Source of the DNA: Lachnotalea glycerini
GTDB lineage: Bacteria > Bacillota > Clostridia > Lachnospirales > Lachnospiraceae
NCBI RefSeq assembly: GCF_003201285.1
Contig: NZ_QICS01000004.1
Location: forward strand, 124,001 to 188,000
Reading direction: 5' to 3'
DNA length: 64,000 bases
In this document: positions 17,634 through 25,503 of the stretch, one piece after another
How the letters are laid out: every line of letters begins with the position of its first letter
Numbering within the stretch: the first letter of the stretch is position 1
The notes under the pieces: generated by a model
Seen by the model: the letters and a program-made list of their open reading frames with translations, nothing else
Told to the model about the DNA's origin: nothing
The model's database searches: none
Position numbers and translations under genes: made by a program

Positions 17634-18992
17634 GTGAATCATTTAGTTTTTAAATTAAAATGTGATACGAAAGATTACGATGTCTTATATTGGGTGGATG
17701 AGGCAAAAATCGCGCGAATTAGTAAGACGTATGATATAGACAAAATACAATTATTAGAAAATATCGACCATAATTTAGACCAACCTAAATTAAGATTAGG
17801 GCATGAAAAAGTCGGAGTAACTTTTATGTCAGCAAGGACGTGCAATCTTAGATGCAGGTATTGCTTTGCCGGAGAAGGGGAATATGGGAATGTAGAATCT
17901 AAACCAAAATATATGACTTACGAATTATATATGAAGTCAATAAAAATGGTTCTAGATATGTATCAAGAAGGAATCAAGAGCATATCCTTTTTTGGAGGAG
18001 AACCATTAATCGGCTATAAAGAAATAAGCAAAGTTATTCCAGATATTCTTAATTTATTTGAAGAGAAACATTTAGATCCGCCATTATTTTCAGTAATTAC
18101 AAATTTAGTTCTAATTGATCAAGAAATTATAAACTTTATAAAGAAATATAATATAAAAGTTGCCATTAGTTTAGATGGGGATAAAGAGATTAATGATATT
18201 GCAAGAATTGGCATTACAAAAGAAATGAGTGTTTATGATTCGGTGATGAGAGGGGTTGATTTATTAAAATCGAATCATGTTAATTTTCTATTACAAGCGA
18301 CTATTAATCAACATCATTTAGAGATGTATGAGCCAGGAGCTGCTATTAAATGGGCTGAAAGTATAGAGAGAACAGGGTGCTCTAATTTTACTGTAGTACC
18401 AGTAGAAAGTAGTGTTACAGATCTTCAAATATCTGGGACAGATGCTCTAAAAAAACTTGATATGTTTACAAGAGAAATAACACAATATTACTTAAAAAAA
18501 TTGGTAACAGAAAATGATATGAAAGTTATTCCTACAGGCATTGTATCACCAATATTTCAAATTATAAAAAAGAAAAAAGAAAAAAGCTGTACAGCAGGGC
18601 ATTCTTTATTTATTGACACAGATGGACGTGCCTATCCTTGTCATACCTTTTGTAATTTTGATGATGCTTGTATTGGGGATATACAAAAAGGCTTAATAAA
18701 AAAACAAGTTGAAAAGTATGCTAATTTATCCAGATTTGATGGGGAAGAATGTAAGGAGTGCATTGCCAGAAATATTTGCGTACTTTGGTGTAAGGGGATT
18801 CAGTTATTATCTAATGGTGATTTGTATAAAGTTTGTGAACCAAGGTGTGTATATCAAAAAGCTATCATGGAAGAATGTATCAAATTTTTGGCAGAATTGA
18901 AAAAAGACAGTGGGGAATATCGCAATTTGATACATAACTATAAAAATATCTTAAATAAGTTGGGAAGTGAAGGTTTCCTTGTTAAAAGATGA
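17634..18992 (+). CDS. Radical SAM/SPASM peptide maturase
   Basis: Enzyme that should modify the small peptides encoded 1.2 kb downstream. The radical SAM cluster motif CNLRCRYC is at residues ~70-77, followed by the SAM-binding FFGGEP. A C-terminal SPASM domain supplies ligands for auxiliary Fe-S clusters: CTAGHSLF...YPCHTFC (~319-340), CKECIARNICVLWC (~373-386) and CEPRC (~402). GTG 17634 is preferred because AAAGGAG lies 10 bases upstream; the frame is open to an ATG at 17511 that has no ribosome site. The product chemistry (thioether, C-C crosslink or epimer) cannot be decided. The last 26 bp overlap the protease gene. Confidence 0.9.
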   Translation: MNHLVFKLKCDTKDYDVLYWVDEAKIARISKTYDIDKIQLLENIDHNLDQPKLRLGHEKVGVTFMSARTCNLRCRYCFAGEGEYGNVESKPKYMTYELYMKSIKMVLDMYQEGIKSISFFGGEPLIGYKEISKVIPDILNLFEEKHLDPPLFSVITNLVLIDQEIINFIKKYNIKVAISLDGDKEINDIARIGITKEMSVYDSVMRGVDLLKSNHVNFLLQATINQHHLEMYEPGAAIKWAESIERTGCSNFTVVPVESSVTDLQISGTDALKKLDMFTREITQYYLKKLVTENDMKVIPTGIVSPIFQIIKKKKEKSCTAGHSLFIDTDGRAYPCHTFCNFDDACIGDIQKGLIKKQVEKYANLSRFDGEECKECIARNICVLWCKGIQLLSNGDLYKVCEPRCVYQKAIMEECIKFLAELKKDSGEYRNLIHNYKNILNKLGSEGFLVKR

Positions 18993-20166
18993 ATGTATGA
19001 TACCACAAATAGTAGATGACATATTTTTAGCAAAGGATTGTTTTCGAGGTAAAACTAAATATTTTATGGCAAGTGAAAAGAAATCTCAATATTTGAAGCT
19101 GAATGAATTTCAGTATCAAATTTTTAGTGAATTCTTACCTTATCTCAAAGAGGAAAGAAATGAAAAAATTCTGAATGAAAAGTGCTATGAAATAAGCAAA
19201 GGAAAAATTACAATTAAAAATGTATTAAATATTTTATATAAATATAACTTATTTGAGGATAGTAAAAATAAATCTGTATCGAAAGTAATGATAGACTTCA
19301 ACAGCAAAAAAATTGTTGAAATTTCTTTAGAAAATTTTCAAAAGGCATATAGTAAAATTTTTAATGTTATGTATTACATACTTTTAGCTATCTTATTTGC
19401 TACATTTTTATTGACAATATATGAAGTTTCTTTTATGCATGAAGACTTAATAAATACATTTAAAAAATCAGTTTTTAATTGGGATCAAATAAATGTAATT
19501 TCTATTCTATATATTATTGTGGAAATTTTTCTTTCGATAATATTGCATGAACTCGGACACTTATTAGTTGCAAATAAGAACGGGTTTATATGGAAAAGCC
19601 TAAATATTTCTTTTATTTGGGGAATTAGTCCTGTTTTTTTTATTCGCTATAAAAATTTTTGTATAAATCGGAGCATAGATAAAATAAAAGTTTTATCAGC
19701 CGGAGTCATAATAAATATTTTACAGATTTGTGTGTACTTACAATTATGTTTGTTAACGCAAAGTTGGATATTTGCAATAGGAATTTACGTTAATTTAAGC
19801 TGTGTTATTAATTGCATGATACCTTTAGGAACAAGTGATGGATACCATTTATTGTCAGTATTATTTGGGTTTGAAAGCGCAAGGTGGAAGGCTTTGACGC
19901 TTATAAGCCAGATGCTAAATAATCCCCGTGAAATGCTTAAGCAAAATTCAAAAGATGATATTTTATTTATGATATATGTTGTGATTTCATATGTTCTGGG
20001 AATTTATGGATGCATTCAATTAATAAAAGCTGTACTGGAAACTTTTAATATTTTAAATATAAATAATTGCGTTATAACAATAGTTGTAGTTGGAATTTTT
20101 ACAACAACAACTATCATATATATAAAAAAGTTTTTACAAAGTTTAAAAAGTTTACAAGTTAAGTAA
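18967..20166 (+). CDS. M50-type membrane metalloprotease of the RiPP cluster
   Basis: Integral membrane protein of 399 aa with the zinc-binding motif HELGH (residues ~194-198) inside a hydrophobic segment and a later N-x-x-x-P...SDGYHLL stretch that supplies the third ligand, as in site-2-protease-like M50 enzymes. The N-terminal ~130 residues form a soluble domain; about six to seven membrane segments follow. It resembles in type the YydH protein of the Bacillus epipeptide operon and probably cuts the leader during export. The start is GTG 18967, overlapping the radical SAM gene; ATG 18997 is possible. Confidence 0.85.
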   Translation: MKVSLLKDECMIPQIVDDIFLAKDCFRGKTKYFMASEKKSQYLKLNEFQYQIFSEFLPYLKEERNEKILNEKCYEISKGKITIKNVLNILYKYNLFEDSKNKSVSKVMIDFNSKKIVEISLENFQKAYSKIFNVMYYILLAILFATFLLTIYEVSFMHEDLINTFKKSVFNWDQINVISILYIIVEIFLSIILHELGHLLVANKNGFIWKSLNISFIWGISPVFFIRYKNFCINRSIDKIKVLSAGVIINILQICVYLQLCLLTQSWIFAIGIYVNLSCVINCMIPLGTSDGYHLLSVLFGFESARWKALTLISQMLNNPREMLKQNSKDDILFMIYVVISYVLGIYGCIQLIKAVLETFNILNINNCVITIVVVGIFTTTTIIYIKKFLQSLKSLQVK

Positions 20167-20188
20167 ATTCTCAGAAAGGAGGTGAAAT

Positions 20189-20281
20189 ATGATGATAGAA
20201 TATGCAGAAGAGTTTGAAGAACTAGAAGAAATGGAGGAAATAATTACTCCAGCAGCAGGTATTGCTTGGTGCTGCAACTAG
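20189..20281 (+). CDS. RiPP precursor peptide 1 (30 aa)
   Basis: Short gene with a perfect AAAGGAGG site 5-7 bases before ATG 20189 (a second ATG follows directly). The peptide has a very acidic leader, MMIEYAEEFEELEEMEE, then IITPAAGI and the C-terminal core AWCCN. It lies between the maturase/protease genes and the ABC genes, the position expected for a substrate. The adjacent cysteines near the C-terminus are likely targets of the SPASM enzyme. No match to a named family was recognised. Confidence 0.85.
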   Translation: MMIEYAEEFEELEEMEEIITPAAGIAWCCN

Positions 20282-20318
20282 CAAACATCATATAATGTCA
20301 AAAGTAAAGATGTGAAAT

Positions 20319-20411
20319 ATGATGATAGAATATGCAGAAGAGTTTGAAGAACTAGAAGAAATGGAGGAAGTAATTACTCCAGCATCAGGTATTCTTGTTT
20401 GCTGTAATTAA
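20319..20411 (+). CDS. RiPP precursor peptide 2 (30 aa)
   Basis: Second copy of the precursor with an identical leader (residues 1-17). It differs by I18V, A23S and the pair AW to LV just before the terminal CCN, so the end reads ITPASGILVCCN. The ribosome site is weak (AAAGATG), suggesting lower translation than copy 1. Strict leader conservation with a variable pair next to an invariant CCN indicates selection on leader recognition and on the two cysteines. Confidence 0.82.
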   Translation: MMIEYAEEFEELEEMEEVITPASGILVCCN

Positions 20412-20455
20412 ATAGTTACATAAGCATCAAAGGATACAAATCTATAAATGAAGTG

Positions 20456-20500
20456 AGCCATTACATAATAATTAAACATTTTTTATGTAATGGTTCTTTA
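20456..20500 (+). terminator. Hairpin between precursor and ABC genes
   Basis: Thirteen-bp stem with arms 20456-20468 (AGCCATTACATAA) and 20483-20495 (TTATGTAATGGTT), then CTTTAATT. The T-run is weak, so it is probably a partial terminator or stabilising hairpin that lets precursor mRNA exceed transporter mRNA. Confidence 0.65.
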
Positions 20501-20532
20501 ATTATAATATTTATTGAGAAAGGAATTTGATA

Positions 20533-21381
20533 ATGAAAGAAGGTATTATAGTAGAATCCGTGTTTAAAAAATATGGAGATATCAATGCTTTAAACGATAT
20601 TAATATTAAACTTGAATATGGTGCAATATATGGTATTTTAGGCAGAAATGGAGCAGGCAAATCAACTTTAATAAATATAATTTCAAATCGGATATTTAGT
20701 GATAAAGGGAGAGTAAGCTTAAACGGAGTTTCTGTACGGGAGAACGATTTGGCATTACAAGATATTTATGTGATGTCAGAACAAAAATATTATCCCCCAA
20801 AAATGAAAGTGAAAGATTTAATATATTGGACGAAAAAATTTTATCCAAGTTTTGATTTAGAGTACTCAAAAGAAATTTCTTCATTATTTGATTTGAATTG
20901 GAATAAAACTGTGGAATCACTATCAACCGGTTATTCTTCTATATTGAAAATTGTAATTACATTATCTATAAACGTACCTTTTGTTTTTCTTGATGAACCT
21001 GTACTGGGGTTAGATATTAATCATAGAGATTTGTTTTATAAAAGTTTAATGAAAAGATTTAAAGATTGTAAGAATACATTTGTGATATCAACTCATTTAA
21101 TAGAAGAATTATCAGATATAATAGAAAAAGTTATTCTTATCAAACAAGGTAAGGTGTTAATAGATGAATCAAAAGATACTTTGCTTGAAAGGGCTAGAAA
21201 AGTAACAGGTTCAAAAGAAATTATTGCTAATTATATAAAAAATGAAGATATAATTGCAACTGAGAATTCAGGTGATATATATAAAGCTTACTTATTAACG
21301 AATACAGATTATAGTGGCATAAAAGATATTACAATTGAAAAATTAGGTTTACAGGAATTATTTTTAAAATTGACTAACTAA
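20533..21381 (+). CDS. ABC transporter ATPase of the RiPP cluster
   Basis: Nucleotide-binding protein of 282 aa. Walker A is GRNGAGKST, the signature LSTGY (instead of LSGGQ), Walker B FVFLDEPVLGLD, and the H-loop STH. The C-terminal ~70 residues are a family-specific extension as in YydI/EcsA-like exporters. ATG 20533 sits 8 bases after GAAAGGA. The stop shares a base with the ATG of the membrane subunit. It should energise export of, or immunity to, the mature peptide. Confidence 0.9.
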   Translation: MKEGIIVESVFKKYGDINALNDINIKLEYGAIYGILGRNGAGKSTLINIISNRIFSDKGRVSLNGVSVRENDLALQDIYVMSEQKYYPPKMKVKDLIYWTKKFYPSFDLEYSKEISSLFDLNWNKTVESLSTGYSSILKIVITLSINVPFVFLDEPVLGLDINHRDLFYKSLMKRFKDCKNTFVISTHLIEELSDIIEKVILIKQGKVLIDESKDTLLERARKVTGSKEIIANYIKNEDIIATENSGDIYKAYLLTNTDYSGIKDITIEKLGLQELFLKLTN

Positions 21382-21395
21382 TGGATTGGAGATTT

Positions 21396-22160
21396 ATGAT
21401 GAGAAAAAAAGTTTCAATACTATATCAAATAAGTGAGTTGAAAAATTCAATAATAACTTTATATGTAATTGTGATTTGCATTATGGCCTTAACAATTATA
21501 CTCCCATGGGGAAAATTTGATCCAAGCTTCGACTATTATAATTCAAGATTTAACGGTCTGGAAATTATTACAGCTATATTCTTATTTATTAAAGGAACTC
21601 ATTTTTTTAAAAATGATTTCATGATGCTAATGCAAAACTCTGTTTCTCGAAAGAGTATATTTATAAGTAAATGTTATGTAATTTTTATTGTAGGTTTCGC
21701 TATGTCTATTATAGGTAATTTAATATTAGTGATTGGTAATATGATACCCAATAAAAATAGTATTAATATATTTCAGGGAATCTACGATATGCTTTTCCAC
21801 CAGAGAGTAATGCAATATAGTGATTTCAGAATTTTTTTTGAAAGCTTATTATTTTCTTTTGTATTTTATTTATTTTTTTATTGTTTTGGATATTTATTCA
21901 TTGTTATAAAGAATCAAATGTCAAGAAAATTGAAAATAATATTAATTACAGCTATTTCAAGCTTTTTTATAATAATATTGCCATTTATTAATGCATTAAG
22001 CAATAATAAAATCAATGATATTCTTTTAAGAAGTTTAAATATTGCGTTGGGAATTTCATCTGGCAATTCTTTTGCCTTAATGTTAACTTTAATTACTATA
22101 ATGATTATTTCTTTCTGCATTATTTATTATTATATCCAAAGAGCAGTTTTTGCGGATTAA
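21396..22160 (+). CDS. ABC transporter membrane subunit of the RiPP cluster
   Basis: Hydrophobic 254-aa protein with about six membrane segments and no soluble domain, translationally coupled to the ATPase gene. ATG 21396/21399 follow TTGGAG; ATG 21381, overlapping the ATPase stop, is an alternative. It is comparable in position and type to YydJ of the epipeptide operon. The sequence is rich in Ile, Phe and Asn codons ending in A/T, like the rest of this cluster and unlike the flanking genes, which points to recent acquisition. Confidence 0.82.
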   Translation: MMRKKVSILYQISELKNSIITLYVIVICIMALTIILPWGKFDPSFDYYNSRFNGLEIITAIFLFIKGTHFFKNDFMMLMQNSVSRKSIFISKCYVIFIVGFAMSIIGNLILVIGNMIPNKNSINIFQGIYDMLFHQRVMQYSDFRIFFESLLFSFVFYLFFYCFGYLFIVIKNQMSRKLKIILITAISSFFIIILPFINALSNNKINDILLRSLNIALGISSGNSFALMLTLITIMIISFCIIYYYIQRAVFAD

Positions 22161-22242
22161 TATGAGAGAGTGAAAAATTGTCTATCTGTGCAGGGAGAAT
22201 GGAGCCTTCTGCCTCATAAGCAAGGAATCCAAATCAAGTAAT

Positions 22243-22286
22243 AAGGGCAAGTATTTCTTCTTAGAAAAAGACTTGTCCTTTTTTAT
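22243..22286 (+). terminator. Terminator of the RiPP operon
   Basis: Stem AAGGGCAAGT (22243-22252) with ACTTGTCCTT (22271-22280), one G-U pair, then a run of six T. It lies 80 bp past the last gene and also faces the convergent yqeY gene. Confidence 0.85.
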
Positions 22287-22316
22287 TTCATAATAGATGA
22301 AACAACATAGAAGACA

Positions 22317-22763
22317 TTATTTTAGCAATGCTCCTACCACCTCATTTACCAGCTTACCATCTGCAATGCCCTTTACCTTTGGCATTAATTCTTTCATAAT
22401 TTTACCTTTGTCTTTCGCAGTTGGGGAATCGATTCCAAGACCCTTTAATACTTCGTTGACAATGATCTTGATGTCATCCTCACTCATCATTTTAGGTGCA
22501 TATTCTTCTAATACGGCAATACGAGCATTACATTCTTCAACGATTTCGGTTCTGTCTGCCGGAGTCAGTTCCAAGGTTTCTTTCGTTTGCCTGATTTCCT
22601 TTACAATAACTTCATTTTCTTCGTCTACGGTTAAATCGCTTCTCTTATCGATTGCTTTATTTTTTAGTGCGGATAACAATAAGGAAAGAGAGTCTTTTCT
22701 TTCTTTATCGCCTGCTTTCATAGCAGTGACCATTGCTGCTCTTACTTCATCAATTTTGCTCAT
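22317..22763 (-). CDS. yqeY: GatB/YqeY domain protein
   Basis: Small soluble protein (148 aa) of the YqeY family. It resembles the tail domain of GatB, the subunit of the tRNA-dependent amidotransferase that presents tRNA. Features are the KxGDKERKDSLSLLLSALKN helix, TVDEENEVIVKEIRQTKE and the C-terminal GKLVNEVVGALLK. GGAGGTATC lies just upstream of the ATG on the minus strand. The family is proposed to bind tRNA, but its cellular role is not settled. Confidence 0.92.
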   Translation of the reverse strand: MSKIDEVRAAMVTAMKAGDKERKDSLSLLLSALKNKAIDKRSDLTVDEENEVIVKEIRQTKETLELTPADRTEIVEECNARIAVLEEYAPKMMSEDDIKIIVNEVLKGLGIDSPTAKDKGKIMKELMPKVKGIADGKLVNEVVGALLK

Positions 22764-22836
22764 TTTGATACCTCCATTTTAATTGTCTGATTAAATTATA
22801 AAAGGTATCCCATAATTTGTAAAGACTGATATCGAA

Positions 22837-22865
22837 TTGACACAGTAAGCTTCAGATGATATTCT
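22837..22865 (+). promoter_or_regulatory. Promoter of the BceRS-type operon
   Basis: TTGACA (22837-22842), 17-base spacer, TATTCT (22860-22865), about 80 bp before the response regulator gene. Confidence 0.7.
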
Positions 22866-22944
22866 TAAAAATAATAATAAAGCTGAGAGCTTAGAACAGT
22901 TTCGCTCTGACAGTGTACATGCAATTGCATTATGGGAGAAGAAG

Positions 22945-23619
22945 ATGTATCAGATATTAATTGTAGAAGATGATAAAACAATAGAGAGTAATTTAATCGA
23001 AAGTCTTGGCAAGTGGGGTTTTATGGCTGTAGGAGTCAAGGATTTATCAAATGTTACAGCGGAGTTTGCAAATGTCAATCCGCAAATCGTATTAATGGAC
23101 ATTTCCCTGCCCTTTTACAATGGGTTTTATTGGTGCAGTGAAATCCGTAAGCTTTCCAAGGTTCCGATTATTTTTATTTCCTCGGATTCGGATAATATGA
23201 GTATTGTTATGGCAATCAATATGGGTGGAGATGATTTTATTACAAAGCCATTTGCGATGGAGGTTGTGGTAGCTAAGGTACAGGCATTACTTCGGCGTGC
23301 ATATGATTACAGGCCCGAAACCAATCAACTCGAGCATAAGGGGGCAGTGCTGAATTTAAATGATGCTTCTTTATATTATAGTGATAGTAAAATTGATTTG
23401 ACAAAAAATGAATTTCGAATTCTGGAAATTTTGATGGAGAATAAAAATGAAGTGGTATCAAGAGACCGGATTATGAAAAAGCTATGGGATAATGACAGCT
23501 TTATTGATGACAATACACTTACAGTGAATCTGAATCGCTTGAGAAAGAAATTAGAAGCAAGAGGACTTTTGGACTTTATTGATACCAAAAAAGGATTGGG
23601 GTATCTTATACATGATTAA
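22945..23619 (+). CDS. BceR-type response regulator
   Basis: OmpR-family regulator of 224 aa. The receiver domain has the phosphoacceptor Asp in VLMDISLP (~52), ISSDSDN and the Lys in ITKPF; the C-terminal winged helix contains LTKNEFRILEILMENK and VNLNRLRKKLEARG. The neighbours (short intramembrane-sensing kinase and a BceAB transporter) identify it as the regulator of an antimicrobial peptide detoxification module. A probable binding site lies before the transporter genes. Confidence 0.92.
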   Translation: MYQILIVEDDKTIESNLIESLGKWGFMAVGVKDLSNVTAEFANVNPQIVLMDISLPFYNGFYWCSEIRKLSKVPIIFISSDSDNMSIVMAINMGGDDFITKPFAMEVVVAKVQALLRRAYDYRPETNQLEHKGAVLNLNDASLYYSDSKIDLTKNEFRILEILMENKNEVVSRDRIMKKLWDNDSFIDDNTLTVNLNRLRKKLEARGLLDFIDTKKGLGYLIHD

Positions 23620-24595
23620 AGATTATTTAAAATGCAAAAGAGATATTGCGTTTAGTATGTTTATTGCAGTTATCATATTTCCTTTCTTTGAAAATTTATT
23701 AAATATTGGTTTGGAAGATTCCATATATAGTGTTTTACTTTATCTTGCCATTATGCTAATCTATCTGCTTTATGATTTTTATCATTTTACCAAAAGATAT
23801 CAAAAGCTTGAGGATGTACTAGATAACATAACAATTGACATGCAAGAACTTCCGAAAGAGAAAAACCCCTATGATGTAAAATACAGTGAAATCATAAAAA
23901 GCCTGTATGAGGTAATCCATGATGCACTGAGTCAAATCGATAAAAAACACACGGATGCGCTGGAGTATTATACGCTTTGGATTCATCAAATCAAAACACC
24001 AATATCAGCCATACATTTAGTGCTTCAAAACATGGAAGATATTCCCCAAAAGGCTGTTATCAGTCAGGAATTATTTAAACTCGAGCAGTATGTGGAACTG
24101 GCACTTCAATTTGTAAAAATTGGAAATATTGAAGCAGATCTCGTGATTAACCAATATTCTTTGGGTGACATGATTCGCCAAAGCGTAAGAAAATATTCTG
24201 TTCTTTTTATTTATAAGGGCTTAGGCGTCGATGTAAGAGGCTGTGACCAGATGATTACGAGTGATAGCAAGTGGTTTACATTTATTATAGAACAAATATT
24301 ATCCAATGCAATCAAATATTCCAATAAAGGAAAAATACAAATTTACACAAAAGAGGATGAAAAGGAAATTTGTCTTACGATCGAGGACTTTGGTATAGGG
24401 ATTAGGAAAGAGGATATGAAACGGATTTTTCAAAAGGGCTATACAGGCTTTAATGGAAGAATGGACAAAAAAGCAAGTGGAATAGGACTCTATCTTTCAA
24501 AAAAGGTAGCAACAGCTCTCAACCATACCATTACGATCGAATCAGAGGTTTCGAAAGGAACTAGGGTGCGTATATGGATTAAAAAATATTCTTAA
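23612..24595 (+). CDS. BceS-type intramembrane-sensing histidine kinase
   Basis: Sensor kinase of 327 aa with two N-terminal membrane helices joined by a very short loop and no extracellular sensor, the hallmark of BceS-like kinases that read the activity of their BceAB transporter. The phospho-accepting His is in LWIHQIKTPISA. The ATPase domain has NAIKYSNKGKIQ, DFGIGIRKED and GIGLYLSKK. Start ATG 23612 overlaps the regulator stop by 8 bp; the frame upstream is inside the regulator gene. Confidence 0.92.
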   Translation: MIKDYLKCKRDIAFSMFIAVIIFPFFENLLNIGLEDSIYSVLLYLAIMLIYLLYDFYHFTKRYQKLEDVLDNITIDMQELPKEKNPYDVKYSEIIKSLYEVIHDALSQIDKKHTDALEYYTLWIHQIKTPISAIHLVLQNMEDIPQKAVISQELFKLEQYVELALQFVKIGNIEADLVINQYSLGDMIRQSVRKYSVLFIYKGLGVDVRGCDQMITSDSKWFTFIIEQILSNAIKYSNKGKIQIYTKEDEKEICLTIEDFGIGIRKEDMKRIFQKGYTGFNGRMDKKASGIGLYLSKKVATALNHTITIESEVSKGTRVRIWIKKYS

Positions 24596-24611
24596 GTGAC
24601 AAAAATGTAAG
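24596..24611 (+). promoter_or_regulatory. BceR-type operator
   Basis: The sequence around TGACA-N4-TGTAA directly after the kinase stop codon resembles the BceR inverted repeat of Bacillus (TGACA-N4-TGTCA form). It lies about 120 bp before the transporter genes, where BceR-like regulators activate bceAB. A second TGTAAG lies 16 bp further on. Confidence 0.6.
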
Positions 24612-24735
24612 ATTAGAAGAAGAAATGTAAGCTTATGCTATGGCAGAACATTTCTTTTTTTATTATTATGATATAGTAAAAATAAGGTAGCACAGCCAAT
24701 ACGATAAAAAGAGCTGTAAAATGGAGGAATACAAT

Positions 24736-25503
24736 ATGGATTTACTCGAAGTAAAAAATATAAAAAAGGTTTATCATACCAGATTTGGCGGGCAGCAGTG
24801 TCCGGCTTTATCGAATGTAAATTTCACCGTAGAGCAGGGTGAATATGTAGCGATTATGGGACCGTCCGGTTCCGGTAAGACCACACTTTTAAATATTTTA
24901 GCCTCTCTTGATAAACCAACAAGCGGTGAGGTTTTATTAGAAGGAAAAAGCATGGGAAAGATTAAGGAGGGGGAGCTTGCAAGTTTTCGAAGAAATAATC
25001 TGGGTTTTGTATTTCAGGATTTTAATTTACTGGATACCTTTTCATTAAAGGACAACATATTCTTGCCCTTGGTGTTGTCTAAGACAAATTATAAGGAAAT
25101 GGAAAAAAGGTTGATTCCAATTGCACAGTCTCTTGGTATAGAAAAGCTGTTAGAAAAATATCCATACGAAATATCAGGTGGACAGAAACAGCGTTGTGCC
25201 ATTGCCAGAGCCATTATCACCAATCCGAAGCTGCTGCTTGCGGATGAGCCGACAGGAGCGCTAGATACGAAAGCATCGAGTAATTTACTAAATATTTTTA
25301 ACAGCATTAATGACAACGGACAGACGATATTGATGGTAACGCACAGCACACAGGCTGCCAGTCATGCAAAAAGAGTACTGTTTATACGAGATGGAGAGGT
25401 TTTTAGTCAAATATACAGAGGTGACGAGTCAAAAAACGATTTTTTCCAAAGAATCGTATCAAATTTGTCTGTACTATCAGACGGAGGTGTTGACATTGGG
25501 TAA
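24736..25503 (+). CDS. BceA-type ABC ATPase
   Basis: ATP-binding subunit of a peptide-resistance transporter, 255 aa. Walker A is GPSGSGKTT, Q-loop FQDFNLLDTF, signature ISGGQKQR, Walker B LLLADEPTGALDTK and H-loop THS. ATG 24736 follows GGAGGA with ideal spacing. BceAB systems free lipid-bound cell wall precursors from peptides such as bacitracin or lantibiotics and also act as sensor with BceS. Its end overlaps the permease start. Confidence 0.93.
   Translation: MDLLEVKNIKKVYHTRFGGQQCPALSNVNFTVEQGEYVAIMGPSGSGKTTLLNILASLDKPTSGEVLLEGKSMGKIKEGELASFRRNNLGFVFQDFNLLDTFSLKDNIFLPLVLSKTNYKEMEKRLIPIAQSLGIEKLLEKYPYEISGGQKQRCAIARAIITNPKLLLADEPTGALDTKASSNLLNIFNSINDNGQTILMVTHSTQAASHAKRVLFIRDGEVFSQIYRGDESKNDFFQRIVSNLSVLSDGGVDIG

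Larger units (their letters stand above)
20182..20411 (+). repeat. Tandem duplication of the precursor gene
   Basis: Two units 130 bp apart. Bases 20182-20239 and 20312-20369 are identical over 58 nt, covering the start and the whole leader, while the core-encoding parts diverge. The ribosome site before unit 1 (AAAGGAGGTG) is degraded in unit 2 (AAAGATGTG). Confidence 0.93.

Noticed and set aside
20189-20281. Precursor as a SCIFF or sactipeptide of known type
   Set aside because: SCIFF peptides have six cysteines and known sactipeptides have spaced cysteines; here only two adjacent cysteines occur.
20182-20411. Tandem 130-bp units as a CRISPR-like or satellite repeat
   Set aside because: The units are coding, with a start, conserved leader and stop, and differ in the core codons.
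22297-22782. Plus-strand frame of 161 codons opposite yqeY
   Set aside because: YqeY on the minus strand is clearly recognisable with a good ribosome site; the plus frame has low-complexity Ser/Leu composition.
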